Shown piece by piece: positions 9,438 to 18,940 of a DNA stretch of 63,049 bases. The number at the start of each line of letters is the position of its first letter. The stretch's first letter is position 1. Origin of the DNA: Sulfuricella sp. Its GTDB lineage: Bacteria > Pseudomonadota > Gammaproteobacteria > Burkholderiales > Sulfuricellaceae. The notes under the pieces were generated by a model that saw nothing but the letters and a program-made list of their open reading frames with translations, did not search any database and was not told the origin of the DNA. The position numbers were made by a program, and so were the translations under genes. The stretch lies in assembly GCA_028714315.1 (NCBI GenBank), contig JAQTMN010000006.1, positions 1-63,049 of the forward strand, in the 5' to 3' direction.

Positions 9438-10043
9438 TCACCGCCCCGCGACCCGCTTGGCGATTTCCGCCGTGTGCCTGCCCTGGAAGCGCGCGATCTT
9501 CAGTTCGTTCGAAGTCGGCATGCGCTTGCCGTCGGTGCCGGCCATCGTGGCGGCGCCGTAAGGCGAACCGCCGCTGATTTCGTCCATGTTCATCAGTTCT
9601 TCGCAGGAGTAAGGTACGCCGACGATGACCATGCCATGATGGAGCAGCGTTGAATGAAACGACGTCACCGTCGTTTCCTGGCCGCCGTGCTGGGTGGCGG
9701 TGCTGGTGAACACGCTGGCGACCTTGCCGATCAGCCCGCCGGAAAGCCACAGCTTGCCGGTCTGGTCGAGAAAGTTGCGCATCTGCGCGGTCATGTTGCC
9801 GAATCGGGTCGGCGTGCCGAAAATAATCGCATCGTAATCGGCGAGCTCGTCGATGGAGGCAATCGGCGCCGGCTGGTCCAGCTTGACGCCGATCGCCCGC
9901 GCCTTGTCTTCGGGGATGATTTCCGGCACGCGCTTGATCACCGCGTCCGCGCCATCCACCTGGTTTGCGCCTTCGGCCACGGCCTGCGCCATTTCCTCGA
10001 TATGCCCGTACATGCTGTAATAGAGAACCAGCACTTTGATCAT
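9438..10043 (-). CDS. wrbA: NAD(P)H:quinone oxidoreductase WrbA
   Basis: WrbA is an FMN-dependent flavodoxin-fold enzyme that reduces quinones by two electrons. The 201-residue protein shows the FMN phosphate loop ([19 protein letters not shown]), [22 protein letters not shown] and the WrbA signature [15 protein letters not shown]...[16 protein letters not shown]. The ATG at 10043 has a perfect AGGAGG seven bases upstream; a TTG two codons earlier is less likely. It converges on the lipoprotein gene with a 19-base gap. Confidence 0.94.
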   Translation of the reverse strand: MIKVLVLYYSMYGHIEEMAQAVAEGANQVDGADAVIKRVPEIIPEDKARAIGVKLDQPAPIASIDELADYDAIIFGTPTRFGNMTAQMRNFLDQTGKLWLSGGLIGKVASVFTSTATQHGGQETTVTSFHSTLLHHGMVIVGVPYSCEELMNMDEISGGSPYGAATMAGTDGKRMPTSNELKIARFQGRHTAEIAKRVAGR

Positions 10044-10357
10044 GATCAATCCTCCTTTTGGCGGTTTTTTTCAATCCACAACCCAGTATAGTTGCCCTTT
10101 TCGCAAGCATGGCGCTGCCGGGAACCACACGACCCGGTGGTGCCATGCTTAACGTGAAACTCGCGAAGCGAGACCTCGTCCCCTCTCCCGTCTCGCCAGA
10201 GCGAGCGGCTTCGCCGCCGCTCTCGGCGGGGATACTCCTTGCGGGTGCAGGGGGAGGGTTAGGGGTGAGGGAAACAGTCATGGACGCATCGTCGTTCATG
10301 GTTTGGGGCGGCGATGCGTCATGGCCGTTAGCCTGAATGTTTTTACCTGGATCGGCG
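10044..10357. other. Intergenic region between wrbA and the kinase gene
   Basis: The stretch lies between divergent genes and is dominated by the repeat at 10148-10275. I see no further coding sequence; promoters for both flanking genes must lie here but none is clear. Confidence 0.5.
10148..10275. repeat. Intergenic repeat, family F copy 2
   Basis: It starts TTAACGTGAAACTCGCGAAG and ends GGGGTGAGGGAAAC like the copy at 8661-8733, but carries an extra internal block with the palindromic CGAGCGGCTTCGCCGCCGCTC region. Non-coding. Confidence 0.65.
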
Positions 10358-11236
10358 ATGTGGAACTTCATCGACAAGGAAATCTCGGCGGCAACCGGCA
10401 CGGAATTTTTCGCGGCAACACGCAGTTCCGTCGGCGGTGGCTGCATCAATTCCACCTACCGGGTGGAGGATGATGCGCGGCGATTTTTCGTCAAGATCAA
10501 CCGCGCGGAGCGCCTGCCGATGTTCGATGCAGAGGCCGAAGGCCTGCGCGAAATCGTTGCTGCCGGGGCGATTCGCGCGCCCCGTCCGGTGTGCGCTGGC
10601 ATAGCGGCGGATTGCGCTTTCCTGGCGATGGAATACATCAATTTTTCCGCACCGGGGAAAGGGGCTGGAGAAGAGCTGGGGCGCAGGCTGGCCGCCATGC
10701 ACCAGGTGGCCGGCCCGCGCCATGGCTGGCGCCTCGACAACACCATCGGCGCCACTCTCCAGGTCAATTCTCCGGCGGAGAACTGGGCGGAATTCTGGCG
10801 CGAACGGCGGCTCGGCCACCAGCTGGCGCTGGCCGCGCGCAACGGCTACCAGGGTGTGCTGCAGCGCCAGGGCGGACGCCTGCTGTCGAAGCTGGATGGG
10901 TTTTTCGCGGGTTATGCGCCGCCGCCTTCGCTACTGCACGGCGATTTGTGGGGCGGAAACTTCGGTTTCGATCGCGCCGGGGCGCCGGTCATTTTCGACC
11001 CGGCGGTTTATTACGGCGACCGCGAAACCGATCTCGCCATGACCGAGCTGTTCGGCGGTTTCCCGCCGTCATTTCATGCCGCTTACCGCGAGGCTTTCCC
11101 GCTTGATCCCGGTTATCGAGTGCGGAAGACGTTGTACAACCTGTATCACATCCTCAATCATCTCAATCTGTTCGGCGGCGGTTACCTGGGCGAGGCGGAG
11201 GGAATGATCGCGTTGCTGCTGAGTGAGGTGGGTTGA
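10358..11236 (+). CDS. Fructosamine kinase family protein
   Basis: The 292-residue protein matches the fructosamine/ketosamine-3-kinase family (PF03881), which phosphorylates sugar adducts on proteins as a repair step. Visible motifs are SVGGGCINSTYRV near residue 23, the conserved lysine in FFVKIN, EYINF, the Brenner-type LLHGDLWGGNFGF and VIFDPAVYYGDRETDLAM. Length is typical. I chose the ATG at 10358 (MWNFIDKEI), where GGA lies eight bases upstream; a start seven codons earlier is possible. It stands alone. Confidence 0.86.
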   Translation: MWNFIDKEISAATGTEFFAATRSSVGGGCINSTYRVEDDARRFFVKINRAERLPMFDAEAEGLREIVAAGAIRAPRPVCAGIAADCAFLAMEYINFSAPGKGAGEELGRRLAAMHQVAGPRHGWRLDNTIGATLQVNSPAENWAEFWRERRLGHQLALAARNGYQGVLQRQGGRLLSKLDGFFAGYAPPPSLLHGDLWGGNFGFDRAGAPVIFDPAVYYGDRETDLAMTELFGGFPPSFHAAYREAFPLDPGYRVRKTLYNLYHILNHLNLFGGGYLGEAEGMIALLLSEVG

Positions 11237-11345
11237 GCCAGCGGCGCTGGTCTCGCGACACCTGTCTGCGGCGCATCGTCACAGGTCGTGATTGTTGGAG
11301 GCCGCGCTGGGGGTAGGGCTCTTGTGTCTATTACGCGCAGCCATA

Positions 11346-11368
11346 GTCAGGCTGAAGCCTGACTCACA
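11346..11368. repeat. Degenerate half of a REP element (family A)
   Basis: GTCAGGCTGAAGCCTGAC followed by TCACA is the right-hand hairpin of the family A REP; the left-hand hairpin is decayed here. Confidence 0.6.
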
Positions 11369-11397
11369 GGATAGAGATGCGTGACCCTATGGAGGAA

Positions 11398-11598
11398 TTA
11401 TGCCGTGGTATTGACGTTCTGCCCCAAATGCGGCGGCAGGTTGGCCGAAGAAGGTTTGGCCGGGTGCTGCGTCTCATCGGTTTGCGCTGCGGTTCGAGCG
11501 CCCGTTTCCAGCGCTTTTTTTAGTACCTGACTGTCTGCGCTGTCGCCGACCGCCTGGCCGGACAGTGGGCTGACCGTGGCTGCGCTGGAGATGTCCAT
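11398..11598 (-). CDS. YjfB-like putative motility protein
   Basis: The 66-residue protein starts MDISSAATVS and ends PPHLGQNVNTTA, both hallmarks of the small YjfB family (PF14070), with VLKKALETG in the middle. The family is annotated as putative motility protein from its co-occurrence with flagellar genes; its biochemistry is unknown. AGGA lies about eight bases before the ATG at 11598. No flagellar genes are nearby, so it is an orphan copy. Confidence 0.72.
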   Translation of the reverse strand: MDISSAATVSPLSGQAVGDSADSQVLKKALETGARTAAQTDETQHPAKPSSANLPPHLGQNVNTTA

Positions 11599-11855
11599 GG
11601 CGAATTTCCTATATCGAAGAAGCAACGATTTAAATATAACACATACCCTGCACGCGCGGGCGTGAAACGGTATTTAATCATATGCTGATTCGTATAGTAC
11701 ATATGTACTAACTATCAGAAAAAACACGGGTTTTTTCAAAAAAAGCTTGCCAGTGACGAAAAAAATTCAGTATGCTTGCATCACCTACAGAAAACATTCC
11801 CGGCGCGAAGAAAATGCCCCGGAGGATGATCGAAACAGCGGAGAAGGAGATCGTG

Positions 11856-12215
11856 ATGATGAAAAAACCAGCTCTTTTGTTTGTGCTTGTTGCCGGTTTG
11901 GGCGCGGCCAGTCTGGCAATGGCGGCCGAGGGAGGCAAGGAACCCGCCGGCCGCGTGCTGGCGTTCGACAAGGCGAAGGGAAATTGCCTGGCTTGCCATG
12001 CGATTCCCAACGATCCGAAGGCTGTATCGCCGGGTACCATCGGGCCGCCCTTCATCATGATGAAAGAACGCTTCCCGGACAGGGCCAAGCTGCGCGCCCA
12101 GATTTGGGATGCTACCATGGCCAACCCCAGGACCGCGATGCCGCCGTTCGGCAAGCACCAGATCCTGACGGAGCAGGAAATCGATCAGGTTGTCGATTAT
12201 GTATTGAGTCTTTAA
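11856..12215 (+). CDS. soxX: Sulfur-oxidation cytochrome SoxX
   Basis: SoxX is the small c-type cytochrome of the SoxAX complex, which couples thiosulfate oxidatively to the SoxY carrier in the periplasm. The 119-residue precursor has a signal peptide (MMKKPALLFVLVAGLGAASLAMA), one heme-binding CLACH near residue 48 and a likely distal methionine in NPRTAMPPFGKH. The last part, LTEQEIDQVVDYVLSL, is the usual SoxX ending. AAGGAG lies six bases before the ATG at 11856, which marks this start over more distal in-frame ones. It is the first gene of soxXYZAB. Confidence 0.95.
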   Translation: MMKKPALLFVLVAGLGAASLAMAAEGGKEPAGRVLAFDKAKGNCLACHAIPNDPKAVSPGTIGPPFIMMKERFPDRAKLRAQIWDATMANPRTAMPPFGKHQILTEQEIDQVVDYVLSL

Positions 12216-12237
12216 CTTTTTAACGGGAGAACAAACG

Positions 12238-12708
12238 ATGAACCAGTTGCGCAGAACATTTTTGAAAGGCACCAGTGCTGCCGGCACGGTCGCGGTGGCG
12301 ATCGCGGCGGGCTTGCTCAAGCCCGGCCAGGTGATGGCCGCGGAATGGAACAAGGTGGCTTTCAACGCGACCACCACGGCGGACGCGATGAAGGGCGTCA
12401 GTGCCGCCGGCGCGGTCGAGAGCAAGGATATCCTGATCAAGGCGCCGGATATCGCGGAAAACGGCGCGGTAGTGCCGGTGGAAGTTACCAGCAAGATTCC
12501 GGGCACGACGTCGATCATGATTTTCGTGGACAAGAACCAGAACCCGCTGATCGCCGATTTCGAGCTGTCCAATGGCGCCGAACCCTATGTTTCCACGCGC
12601 ATCAAGATGGCCAATACCTCCTTCGTCCGGGTAGCGGTCAAGGCGGGTGGCAAGGCTTACACCGCGGGCAAGGAAGTCAAGGTCACGATCGGCGGCTGCG
12701 GCGGCTGA
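12238..12708 (+). CDS. soxY: Thiosulfate carrier subunit SoxY
   Basis: SoxY carries sulfur intermediates covalently on the cysteine of its C-terminal GGCGG swinging arm, which is present here as the last residues. The 156-residue precursor begins with a twin-arginine signal (RRTFLKGTSAAGTVAVAIAAGLL), as expected for a protein exported folded with SoxZ. The mature domain is an Ig-like fold. It lies 22 bases after soxX with a GGGAG ribosome site and 50 bases before soxZ, its partner. Confidence 0.97.
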   Translation: MNQLRRTFLKGTSAAGTVAVAIAAGLLKPGQVMAAEWNKVAFNATTTADAMKGVSAAGAVESKDILIKAPDIAENGAVVPVEVTSKIPGTTSIMIFVDKNQNPLIADFELSNGAEPYVSTRIKMANTSFVRVAVKAGGKAYTAGKEVKVTIGGCGG

Positions 12709-12758
12709 TCGAGACTGGATTGATTTGATTCCACCTAATTTTTACCAAGGATACGAAC

Positions 12759-13073
12759 ATGGCTGAAGGAATGAAAATTCGCGCGACGATGCAAGGCGAT
12801 GTCGCCGACGTGAAGGCACTGATGAACCACATCATGGAAACCGGCTTGCGCAAGGATTCCAAAACCGGGCAATTGATTCCCGCCCACTTTATCAACCAGG
12901 TCACCGCCACCCTGAATGGCAAGACGGTGCTGGACGCCCAGTGGGGCGCGGCGGTCGCCAAGAACCCGTTCCTCGGCTTCAAGGTCAAGGGCGCCAAGGC
13001 CGGCGACAAGATCGTGATCAACGCCGTGGACAACCATGGCGAAAAAATCACCGGCGAAGCGACCGTAGCCTAG
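12759..13073 (+). CDS. soxZ: Sulfur carrier partner SoxZ
   Basis: SoxZ has no signal peptide and is co-exported with SoxY as a heterodimer through Tat. The 104-residue protein shows the conserved MKIRA start of the domain, VKALMNHIMETGLRKD, AHFINQVTATLNGKTV and the final KAGDKIVINAVDNHGEKITGEATV. It forms the platform against which the SoxY arm docks with SoxAX and SoxB. AAGGA precedes the ATG. Confidence 0.97.
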   Translation: MAEGMKIRATMQGDVADVKALMNHIMETGLRKDSKTGQLIPAHFINQVTATLNGKTVLDAQWGAAVAKNPFLGFKVKGAKAGDKIVINAVDNHGEKITGEATVA

Positions 13074-13146
13074 CAGCAAACTGGCCGGGCGCTTGGTCCG
13101 GCCAGGTTTTACCCCACAATTCCTATAGATTCCTGAGGAGGGAGCA

Positions 13147-13977
13147 ATGATGAAACGGAGACTCACTGCTTTCCTGGCCGGCCTGCTGCTTGGCGCCAGC
13201 GTTGGTGCCCATGCCGGCCCTGCGGAAGAACGCAAGGCCATGCTCGACTATTACAAGCAGCGCCTGCCTGGCATCAAGCCTGGCGATTACGTCTATGGCG
13301 CCCTGGCCCTGAACCCAGACGCCAAGGATCAGTACGACAGCATCATGATTTTTCCGCCTTTTGTGAACGATGTGGACGAGGGCAGGAAGACATGGGAGAA
13401 GCCGTTCGCGAACGGCAAGCTGCTGGCCGACTGTTTTCCCGGCGGCGGCAAGAATGTCGCGGGCAACTATCCCTATTTCGACAACGCCGGCGGCAAGGTC
13501 GTGACGTTCGAGAACGCCATCAACGCCTGCCTGAAGGCGAATAACGAGGCGGAGCTCAAGTACGGCAGCCGGGAGATGGGACTATTGACCGCCTATGTCA
13601 AAAGCCTGTCGGACGGCATGAAGGTCAACGTCAAGGTGGAGGGGCCGGGCGCTCTCGCCGCCTACGAGAAGGGCAAGCAATTTTATTATGCCCGGCGCGG
13701 CCAGCTGAATTTCGCCTGCGCCACCTGCCATATCGATTATGTCGGCGCCTTCATCCGCAGCGAGCAGCTTTCGCCGATGATCGGCCAGGCCGCCCACTGG
13801 CCGGAATTCCGCGCCGGCACCGAGCTGTTCACGCTGCAAACCCGCTTCCGCCAGTGCAACAGCCAGGTGCGCGCCACACCGCTGGAATTCAACAGCGAAG
13901 AGTACAACAACCTGGAATACTTCCTCACCTACATGAGTAACGGCCTGCCGATGCAGACGCCGGTGTTCCGCAAATAA
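13147..13977 (+). CDS. soxA: SoxA, monoheme type, of the SoxAX cytochrome
   Basis: SoxA joins thiosulfate to SoxY-Cys. The 276-residue precursor has a signal peptide (cleavage near GAHA-GPAEE) and one heme motif, CATCH, near residue 196. The catalytic heme-ligand cysteine lies in FRQCNSQ near residue 238. The N-terminal domain has only isolated cysteines (LADCFPG, INACLKAN), probably a disulfide, so the second heme of diheme SoxA is absent. Such monoheme SoxA proteins are known in several sulfur oxidisers. It follows soxZ by 73 bases with a GAGGAGGG ribosome site. Confidence 0.95.
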   Translation: MMKRRLTAFLAGLLLGASVGAHAGPAEERKAMLDYYKQRLPGIKPGDYVYGALALNPDAKDQYDSIMIFPPFVNDVDEGRKTWEKPFANGKLLADCFPGGGKNVAGNYPYFDNAGGKVVTFENAINACLKANNEAELKYGSREMGLLTAYVKSLSDGMKVNVKVEGPGALAAYEKGKQFYYARRGQLNFACATCHIDYVGAFIRSEQLSPMIGQAAHWPEFRAGTELFTLQTRFRQCNSQVRATPLEFNSEEYNNLEYFLTYMSNGLPMQTPVFRK

Positions 13978-14038
13978 ATTAACATCAGGCACGAGGCTGG
14001 TAGTCAGTCAACAGAACCAGCTCAGATGCGGGAGTCTT

Positions 14039-14103
14039 TGTGGGCACGGCTCTTGCGCCCTTTAGGGCGCAGCCGTAAATGTCAGGCTGAAGCCTGACCC
14101 ACA
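14039..14103. repeat. REP element, family A, long form
   Basis: TGTGGGCACGGC opens it, GCGCCCTTTAGGGCGC forms an extra middle hairpin, and GTCAGGCTGAAGCCTGAC plus CCACA closes it. It lies between soxA and soxB and may attenuate read-through. Confidence 0.75.
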
Positions 14104-14192
14104 GACCCCAACAATCTGGCGGGCCACCGGGGCGGTAGTCGCGTTCCCCGAGCCGCTCGTCTCGTGTCTCAAGCCTAACCTGGAGCCCATTC

Positions 14193-15908
14193 ATGTCCAT
14201 GAACCGTCGCGAATTCCTGCAAATTCTGGCCGTCGCCGCGGCCTCCGGCTTCGCCCTGAACAGCCGCTCGGCGCTGTCGGCGGGTAGCGCCGGCAGCTTC
14301 TACGACCTGCCCGCCTTCGGCAACGTGTCCCTGCTGCACTTCACCGATTGCCACGCCCAACTCTTACCGATCTATTTCCGCGAACCCAACGTCAACATCG
14401 GCCTCGGGGTCAGCCACAACCGCGCGCCGCACCTGATCGGCGAAAACTTGCTCAAGGCCTACGGCATCCGGCCCGGCACGGTCGAAGCCTACGCCTTCAG
14501 CTATCTCGATTTCGACAACGCTGCCCGCACTTACGGCAAGGTCGGCGGTTTTCCCCAGCTCGCCACGCTGGTGAAGAAAATCCGCGCCAGCCGGCCGGGA
14601 TCGCTGCTCCTGGATGGCGGCGACACTTGGCAGGGATCGGGCACGGCGCTGTGGACCAAGGGGCAGGACATGGTGGACGCCGGCAAGCTGCTCGGCGTGG
14701 ACGTCATGACCGGCCACTGGGAATTCACGCTGGGCGCGGAGCGGGTCAAGGAGATCGTTGACAACGACTTCAAGGGCAAGGTGGATTTCGTCGCGCAGAA
14801 CGTCAAGACCAACGATTTCGGCGACCAGGTGTTCCAGCCCTACGTCATCAAGCACATCAACGGCATCCCCGTCGCCATCATCGGCCAGGCCTTCCCCTAC
14901 ACGCCCATCGCCAACCCGCGCTACATGACCCCGGACTGGAGCTTCGGCATCCAGGACGAAAACATGCAGAAGCAGGTGGACGAAGTGCGCGCCAAGGGCG
15001 CCCAGGTGGTGGTGGTGCTGTCGCACAACGGCATGGACGTGGACCTCAAGATGGCCAGCCGCGTCCGCGGCATCGACGCCATTCTCGGCGGCCACACCCA
15101 CGACGGCGTGCCCGCCCCGGCCATCGTCAAGAACGCCGGCGGCCAGACGCTGGTGACCAATGCCGGTTCCAACGGCAAGTTCCTCGGCGTGCTCGACCTG
15201 GACGTCAAGAACGGCAAGGTCGCCGGTTTCAAGTACAAATTGCTGCCCGTCTTCTCCAACCTGATCGAGCCGGACGCGGACATGGCGGCGCTGATCCAGA
15301 AAGCACGCGCGCCGTACCAGGCCAAGCTGAGCGAGAAGCTGGCCGTGACCGAGGGCACGCTGTATCGCCGCGGCAACTTCAACGGCACCTTCGACCAGCT
15401 GATCCTCGACGCGCTGATGGAGGTGAAAGGCGCCGATGCGGCCTTCTCCCCCGGCTTCCGCTGGGGCACCTCGCTCCTGCCGGGCGAGGCCATCACCATG
15501 GAGCACGTGATGGACCAGACTGCGATCACCTATCCCTATACCACGCTGACCGAAATGAGCGGCGAAACCATCAAGACGATCATGGAAGACGTTTGCGACA
15601 ACCTGTTCAACGCCGACCCCTACAAGCAGCAGGGCGGCGACATGGTGCGCGTCGGCGGCATCAGCTACACCTGTGACCTGCGCCAGGGCTTCGGCAAGCG
15701 CATCGGCCACATGACCCTCAAAGGCAAGCCGGTCGATCCGCACAAGACCTACAAGGTGGCAGGCTGGGCGCCGGTGGCCGAAGGCGCGACCGGCGAGCCG
15801 ATCTGGGATGTGGTGGCGGGCTACTTGCGCGACAAGAAAACGATCACGCCGCGCAAGCTCAACCTGCCCAAGCTGATTGGAGTGGACGGCAACGCCGGGA
15901 TTGCGTAA
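14193..15908 (+). CDS. soxB: Thiosulfohydrolase SoxB
   Basis: SoxB is a di-manganese periplasmic enzyme that hydrolyses the terminal sulfone from SoxY-bound thiosulfate and releases sulfate. The 571-residue precursor has a Tat signal (NRREFLQILAVAAASGFAL) and the metallophosphoesterase motifs LLHFTDCHAQ, LLDGGDTWQGSG, TGHWEF, VLSHNGMDVD and GGHTHDG. A 5'-nucleotidase-like C-terminal domain follows. TGGAG lies eight bases before the ATG at 14193. A 215-bp gap with a REP element separates it from soxA. No soxCD genes follow in the window. Confidence 0.97.
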   Translation: MSMNRREFLQILAVAAASGFALNSRSALSAGSAGSFYDLPAFGNVSLLHFTDCHAQLLPIYFREPNVNIGLGVSHNRAPHLIGENLLKAYGIRPGTVEAYAFSYLDFDNAARTYGKVGGFPQLATLVKKIRASRPGSLLLDGGDTWQGSGTALWTKGQDMVDAGKLLGVDVMTGHWEFTLGAERVKEIVDNDFKGKVDFVAQNVKTNDFGDQVFQPYVIKHINGIPVAIIGQAFPYTPIANPRYMTPDWSFGIQDENMQKQVDEVRAKGAQVVVVLSHNGMDVDLKMASRVRGIDAILGGHTHDGVPAPAIVKNAGGQTLVTNAGSNGKFLGVLDLDVKNGKVAGFKYKLLPVFSNLIEPDADMAALIQKARAPYQAKLSEKLAVTEGTLYRRGNFNGTFDQLILDALMEVKGADAAFSPGFRWGTSLLPGEAITMEHVMDQTAITYPYTTLTEMSGETIKTIMEDVCDNLFNADPYKQQGGDMVRVGGISYTCDLRQGFGKRIGHMTLKGKPVDPHKTYKVAGWAPVAEGATGEPIWDVVAGYLRDKKTITPRKLNLPKLIGVDGNAGIA

Positions 15909-15919
15909 ACAACCAGGCC

Positions 15920-15987
15920 GTAGGATGCGGTGAGGCACGAACCGCATCGTTCGCGATTGATGCGGTTCGTGCCTCACCGCATCCTAC
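15920..15987. repeat. Palindromic intergenic element between soxB and the sensor kinase
   Basis: GTAGGATGCGGTGAGGCACG is repeated in inverted orientation as far as 15987 with a loop near TTCGCGAT. It lies between convergent genes and can work as a bidirectional transcription barrier. No other copy is seen in the window. Confidence 0.7.
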
Positions 15988-16014
15988 AGGTAGACGTCGG
16001 GCTCCGTGCCCGAC

Positions 16015-17319
16015 CTACCCTTCCGCAACCGGCCATTCCACCCGTGCTTCCAGCCCGCCCTCGCGCCGGTTCGCCAGGATGAACTCCCCACCGTGCAGCC
16101 GCGCGATGCGCTCGACGATCGCCAGCCCCAGCCCGGTATTCCCCTTGCCGCCGCTACGGGCGGCGTCGAGCTGGGTAAAAGGCTGCTTCATCCGTTCCAT
16201 CTCGACTTCGGGTATGCCCGGCCCGTGGTCGATCACGCTCAAGGCGATTTTACCCGGCGTGCTCGATATCCTCACCTCGACCGGTTCTGCGCCGTAGCGC
16301 AGGGCGTTGTCGATCAGGTTGCCGAGCAGGCGCTGCATGGCGGTCGGCTTGATCCTGACCGGCGGCAATGGCGCGAGATCGGTTTTGATTACATGCCCGA
16401 GCCGGCGGTAACGTTCGCAAACACCGTCGATCATTTCACTGACATCCACCAGTTCCTCCGCCTCGTTGCCGCTGTCGCGCACGAACGAAATGAACTGGCC
16501 GACGATCCGGTCGATGTCCTCGATATCCTGGATCATGCCGCCGCGCAGCGAAGCGTCGCTCATCATCTCGGTGCCGAGGCGCAGCCGCGCCAGCGGCGTG
16601 CGCAGATCGTGCGAGACGCCCGCCAGCAGGAGCGCCCGGTCGGCATCCAGTTTTCTCAGGTCTTCCGCCATGCGGTTGAAGTTACGGCTCAGATTGCGCA
16701 CTTCTGCCGGGCCGGTGACTTCCACCGGCGCGGGCTCTTCGCCCCGGCCCAGAGCGCTGGCTGAAACCGCGAGCTGGCGCAGCGGGCGGTTGATGCGCCA
16801 GACCACCAGAAACGCGCTGCCGACGGCCACGCCGACCAGGCCGAATATCACCCAGATCAGTTTCCAGGGCGTTTCGATTTCGAAGCGGCTGGTGGGGTAG
16901 CCCACCCAGTAATCCTCATTGGCGGCGCGAAACTTCACCCACAGGGTCGGGCGCTCCCCGCGCTGGAACCGCACCTCGGTGTCCGGGCCGAGAACCGGCC
17001 TCAGCCGTCTGGCGATTCTTCGCGTGAACGGCGGGCCGGGTTCCGACACGGAAGGGGAGAATTGCGCGGCCGGGAACAGCGGCGCCGTGGCATCCTGCTG
17101 CAATTTTTCCACCAATACCCGGCGCTGCGCCGGGTCGAGCGCCTCCAGCGCCAGCGTCATCGAGCGCGCATGGCTGGTGACGATTTCCGCCACGCGCTGC
17201 GACACCAGTCCGCTGCGATGCTGCCGGAACAGCCCCACCGTGACGATCTGGCTGCCGAGCATCACCAGCACGATCAACAGCGCGATGCGGCCGAACAGGG
17301 TGTCGGGCAACAGCTTCAT
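16015..17319 (-). CDS. Sensor histidine kinase, EnvZ-like
   Basis: The 434-residue inner-membrane protein has a transmembrane helix near residues 12-30, a periplasmic domain of about 120 residues and a second helix near 150-172. A HAMP domain ([21 protein letters not shown]), the H-box [15 protein letters not shown], the N-box [10 protein letters not shown] and the G boxes DHGPGIP and [13 protein letters not shown] follow. Overall order and length match EnvZ. It lies downstream of the response regulator, 82 bases away, with a palindromic repeat in the gap. The signal is unknown. Confidence 0.9.
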   Translation of the reverse strand: MKLLPDTLFGRIALLIVLVMLGSQIVTVGLFRQHRSGLVSQRVAEIVTSHARSMTLALEALDPAQRRVLVEKLQQDATAPLFPAAQFSPSVSEPGPPFTRRIARRLRPVLGPDTEVRFQRGERPTLWVKFRAANEDYWVGYPTSRFEIETPWKLIWVIFGLVGVAVGSAFLVVWRINRPLRQLAVSASALGRGEEPAPVEVTGPAEVRNLSRNFNRMAEDLRKLDADRALLLAGVSHDLRTPLARLRLGTEMMSDASLRGGMIQDIEDIDRIVGQFISFVRDSGNEAEELVDVSEMIDGVCERYRRLGHVIKTDLAPLPPVRIKPTAMQRLLGNLIDNALRYGAEPVEVRISSTPGKIALSVIDHGPGIPEVEMERMKQPFTQLDAARSGGKGNTGLGLAIVERIARLHGGEFILANRREGGLEARVEWPVAEG

Positions 17320-17332
17320 CGTGATGACGCCG

Positions 17333-17390
17333 GTAGGTGCGAATTCATTCGCACATGACGCATCGATTGTGCGAATGAATTCGCACCTAC
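17333..17390. repeat. Palindromic element between regulator and kinase genes
   Basis: GTAGGTGCGAATTCATTCGC at 17333 has its inverted copy ending at 17390, with a spacer of about 18 bases. It could reduce transcription into the kinase gene relative to the regulator. Non-coding. Confidence 0.7.
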
Positions 17391-17401
17391 AAATTTTACG
17401 T

Positions 17402-18127
17402 TCACTGCTTCTGCCCGTTGGGGACGAAAACGTAGCCGAAGCCCCACAGCGTCTGGATATAGCGCGGGCTGGCGGGGTCGGCTTCGATCAGCCGGCGCAG
17501 GCGGGAAACCTGCACGTCGATGCTGCGGTCGAACGCATCGTAGGCGCGGCCGCGGGTGAGCTCCAGCAGGCGTTCGCGCGACATGGATTTCATCGGATGG
17601 GACGCCAGCACCAGGAGCAGCGCGAATTCCCCGCTGGTCATCGGCACCGGCTCGCCGCGCCGGGTCAGGGTGCGCGTCGAGGGTTCCAGCACGAATTCGC
17701 CGAAGGCGATCGGCGCGCCGCTTTCCACCGGCGCGCTGGCCGGGGCGCCGGAACGGCGGCGCAGGACGGCATGGATGCGCGCGACCAGTTCGCGCGGGTT
17801 GAACGGCTTGGGCAGGTAGTCGTCGGCACCCATCTCCAGGCCGATGATGCGGTCGATTTCGTCGCCCTTGGCGGTGAGCATGATGATCGGGATATCCTCG
17901 CCCGCGCCGCGCAACCGGCGGCAAATCGCCAGGCCGTCTTCGCCGCCGGGCAGCATCAGGTCGAGCACCACCAGGTCGGGACGATTGCGCTCCAGCCGCT
18001 TGTCCAGCCCCGCGCCGCTTGGTTCCGCTCCGACCTCGAAGCCTTGCTCCGCGAGGTAGCGCAGCAGCAGTTCGCGCAGGCGCAGATCGTCGTCGATCAC
18101 CAGGATTTTCGTCTTGTTCGCTGTCAT
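17402..18127 (-). CDS. Response regulator, OmpR family
   Basis: The 241-residue protein has a receiver domain with acidic pocket DDD near residue 12, phosphorylated aspartate in VVLDLMLPG, and the conserved threonine and lysine in IIMLTAKG and [10 protein letters not shown]. The C-terminal winged helix ends [33 protein letters not shown]. This is the OmpR/PhoB architecture. The ATG at 18127 ([14 protein letters not shown]) gives the normal length; upstream in-frame codons would add an unlikely tail. It is transcribed with the EnvZ-like kinase. Confidence 0.94.
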   Translation of the reverse strand: MTANKTKILVIDDDLRLRELLLRYLAEQGFEVGAEPSGAGLDKRLERNRPDLVVLDLMLPGGEDGLAICRRLRGAGEDIPIIMLTAKGDEIDRIIGLEMGADDYLPKPFNPRELVARIHAVLRRRSGAPASAPVESGAPIAFGEFVLEPSTRTLTRRGEPVPMTSGEFALLLVLASHPMKSMSRERLLELTRGRAYDAFDRSIDVQVSRLRRLIEADPASPRYIQTLWGFGYVFVPNGQKQ

Positions 18128-18307
18128 GGGTTCAAGTCTACCGTCAAACAAATGGGCGACGAAGCGCTTTGTTGCAGAATGTTGCCGCGAGATGCTGAAA
18201 TAACAAATTCTTACAATTTCCCCTGGCACCGCAATAAACGGGAAACGGATAATCGCCAGTATGCGAACTGTTGTTAGGCCGCGCTAACCGGTTTTGTGGA
18301 TGGTTTT

Positions 18308-18372
18308 TGTGGGTACGGCTTTAGCCGTACAAGTCAGGCTACGCCCTAAAGGGCACAAGAGCCTGACCCACA
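18308..18372. repeat. REP element, family A, long form
   Basis: TGTGGGTACGGC with its hairpin partner, an inserted middle block (ACGCCCTAAAGGGC) and a final CCTGACCCACA match the copies at 14039 and 62779. It lies between the OmpR-type gene and the Spy-like gene. Confidence 0.75.
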
Positions 18373-18430
18373 ACTCAAAAATGGCTGCGGGCCGACTCTC
18401 TTATCACCCATTCATTATCAGGAGAAAGCC

Positions 18431-18919
18431 ATGAAAGCATTTAAAATTTCCGTACTGGCCGCGGCGTTGTTGATCGGAGCCGGTGTCGCCGTCGCGGATG
18501 CGGGCAAGTACGGGCCGGAAGGCGGCCCGATGATGGCCGGCATGGAAAAGGTCCATACCCAGCTCAAGCTGAACCCCGAGCAGGAAGCCGCCTGGAAAGC
18601 GGCCCAGGAGAAATCGCGCGCGGTCATGCAGCAGTCGCGCGAATCCCACCGCAAAATGCACGAAGCCATGAAGCAGGAATTGGCGAAGAGCGAGCCGGAT
18701 TTCGCCGCGGTCGCCAGAATCTCCGACGAGACCCAGGAAGGTAATCTCAAGGCCCGGCATGAGGCCCGCGATCAATGGCTGAAACTCTATGCCACCTTTA
18801 CGCCCGAACAGAAGCTCGTCGCGCGGGATTTCATGCGGGAGCGGATGGCGCGGATGGATAAAATGGGGGACAAGATGCAGGAAAGGTTCCAGCGCGGGGC
18901 GCATCGCCAAGCTGATTAG
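18431..18919 (+). CDS. Spy/CpxP-like periplasmic protein
   Basis: The 162-residue protein has a signal peptide (MKAFKISVLAAALLIGAGVAVA) and a helical mature part rich in charged residues and methionine. It contains two LTXXQ-type segments, LKLNPEQEAAWK and ATFTPEQKLVARDFM. These are the marks of the Spy/CpxP/ZraP group of periplasmic chaperones and stress sensors. GGAG precedes the ATG. It diverges from the OmpR/EnvZ-like pair and may be one of its targets, which is only an inference from position. Confidence 0.78.
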   Translation: MKAFKISVLAAALLIGAGVAVADAGKYGPEGGPMMAGMEKVHTQLKLNPEQEAAWKAAQEKSRAVMQQSRESHRKMHEAMKQELAKSEPDFAAVARISDETQEGNLKARHEARDQWLKLYATFTPEQKLVARDFMRERMARMDKMGDKMQERFQRGAHRQAD

Positions 18920-18940
18920 CCATCGTTCCGGCGTTGAATT

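Noticed and set aside
14364-15977. Long minus-strand open frame opposite soxB
   Set aside because: It mirrors soxB codons, is rich in His, Ala and Val and shows no known motif.
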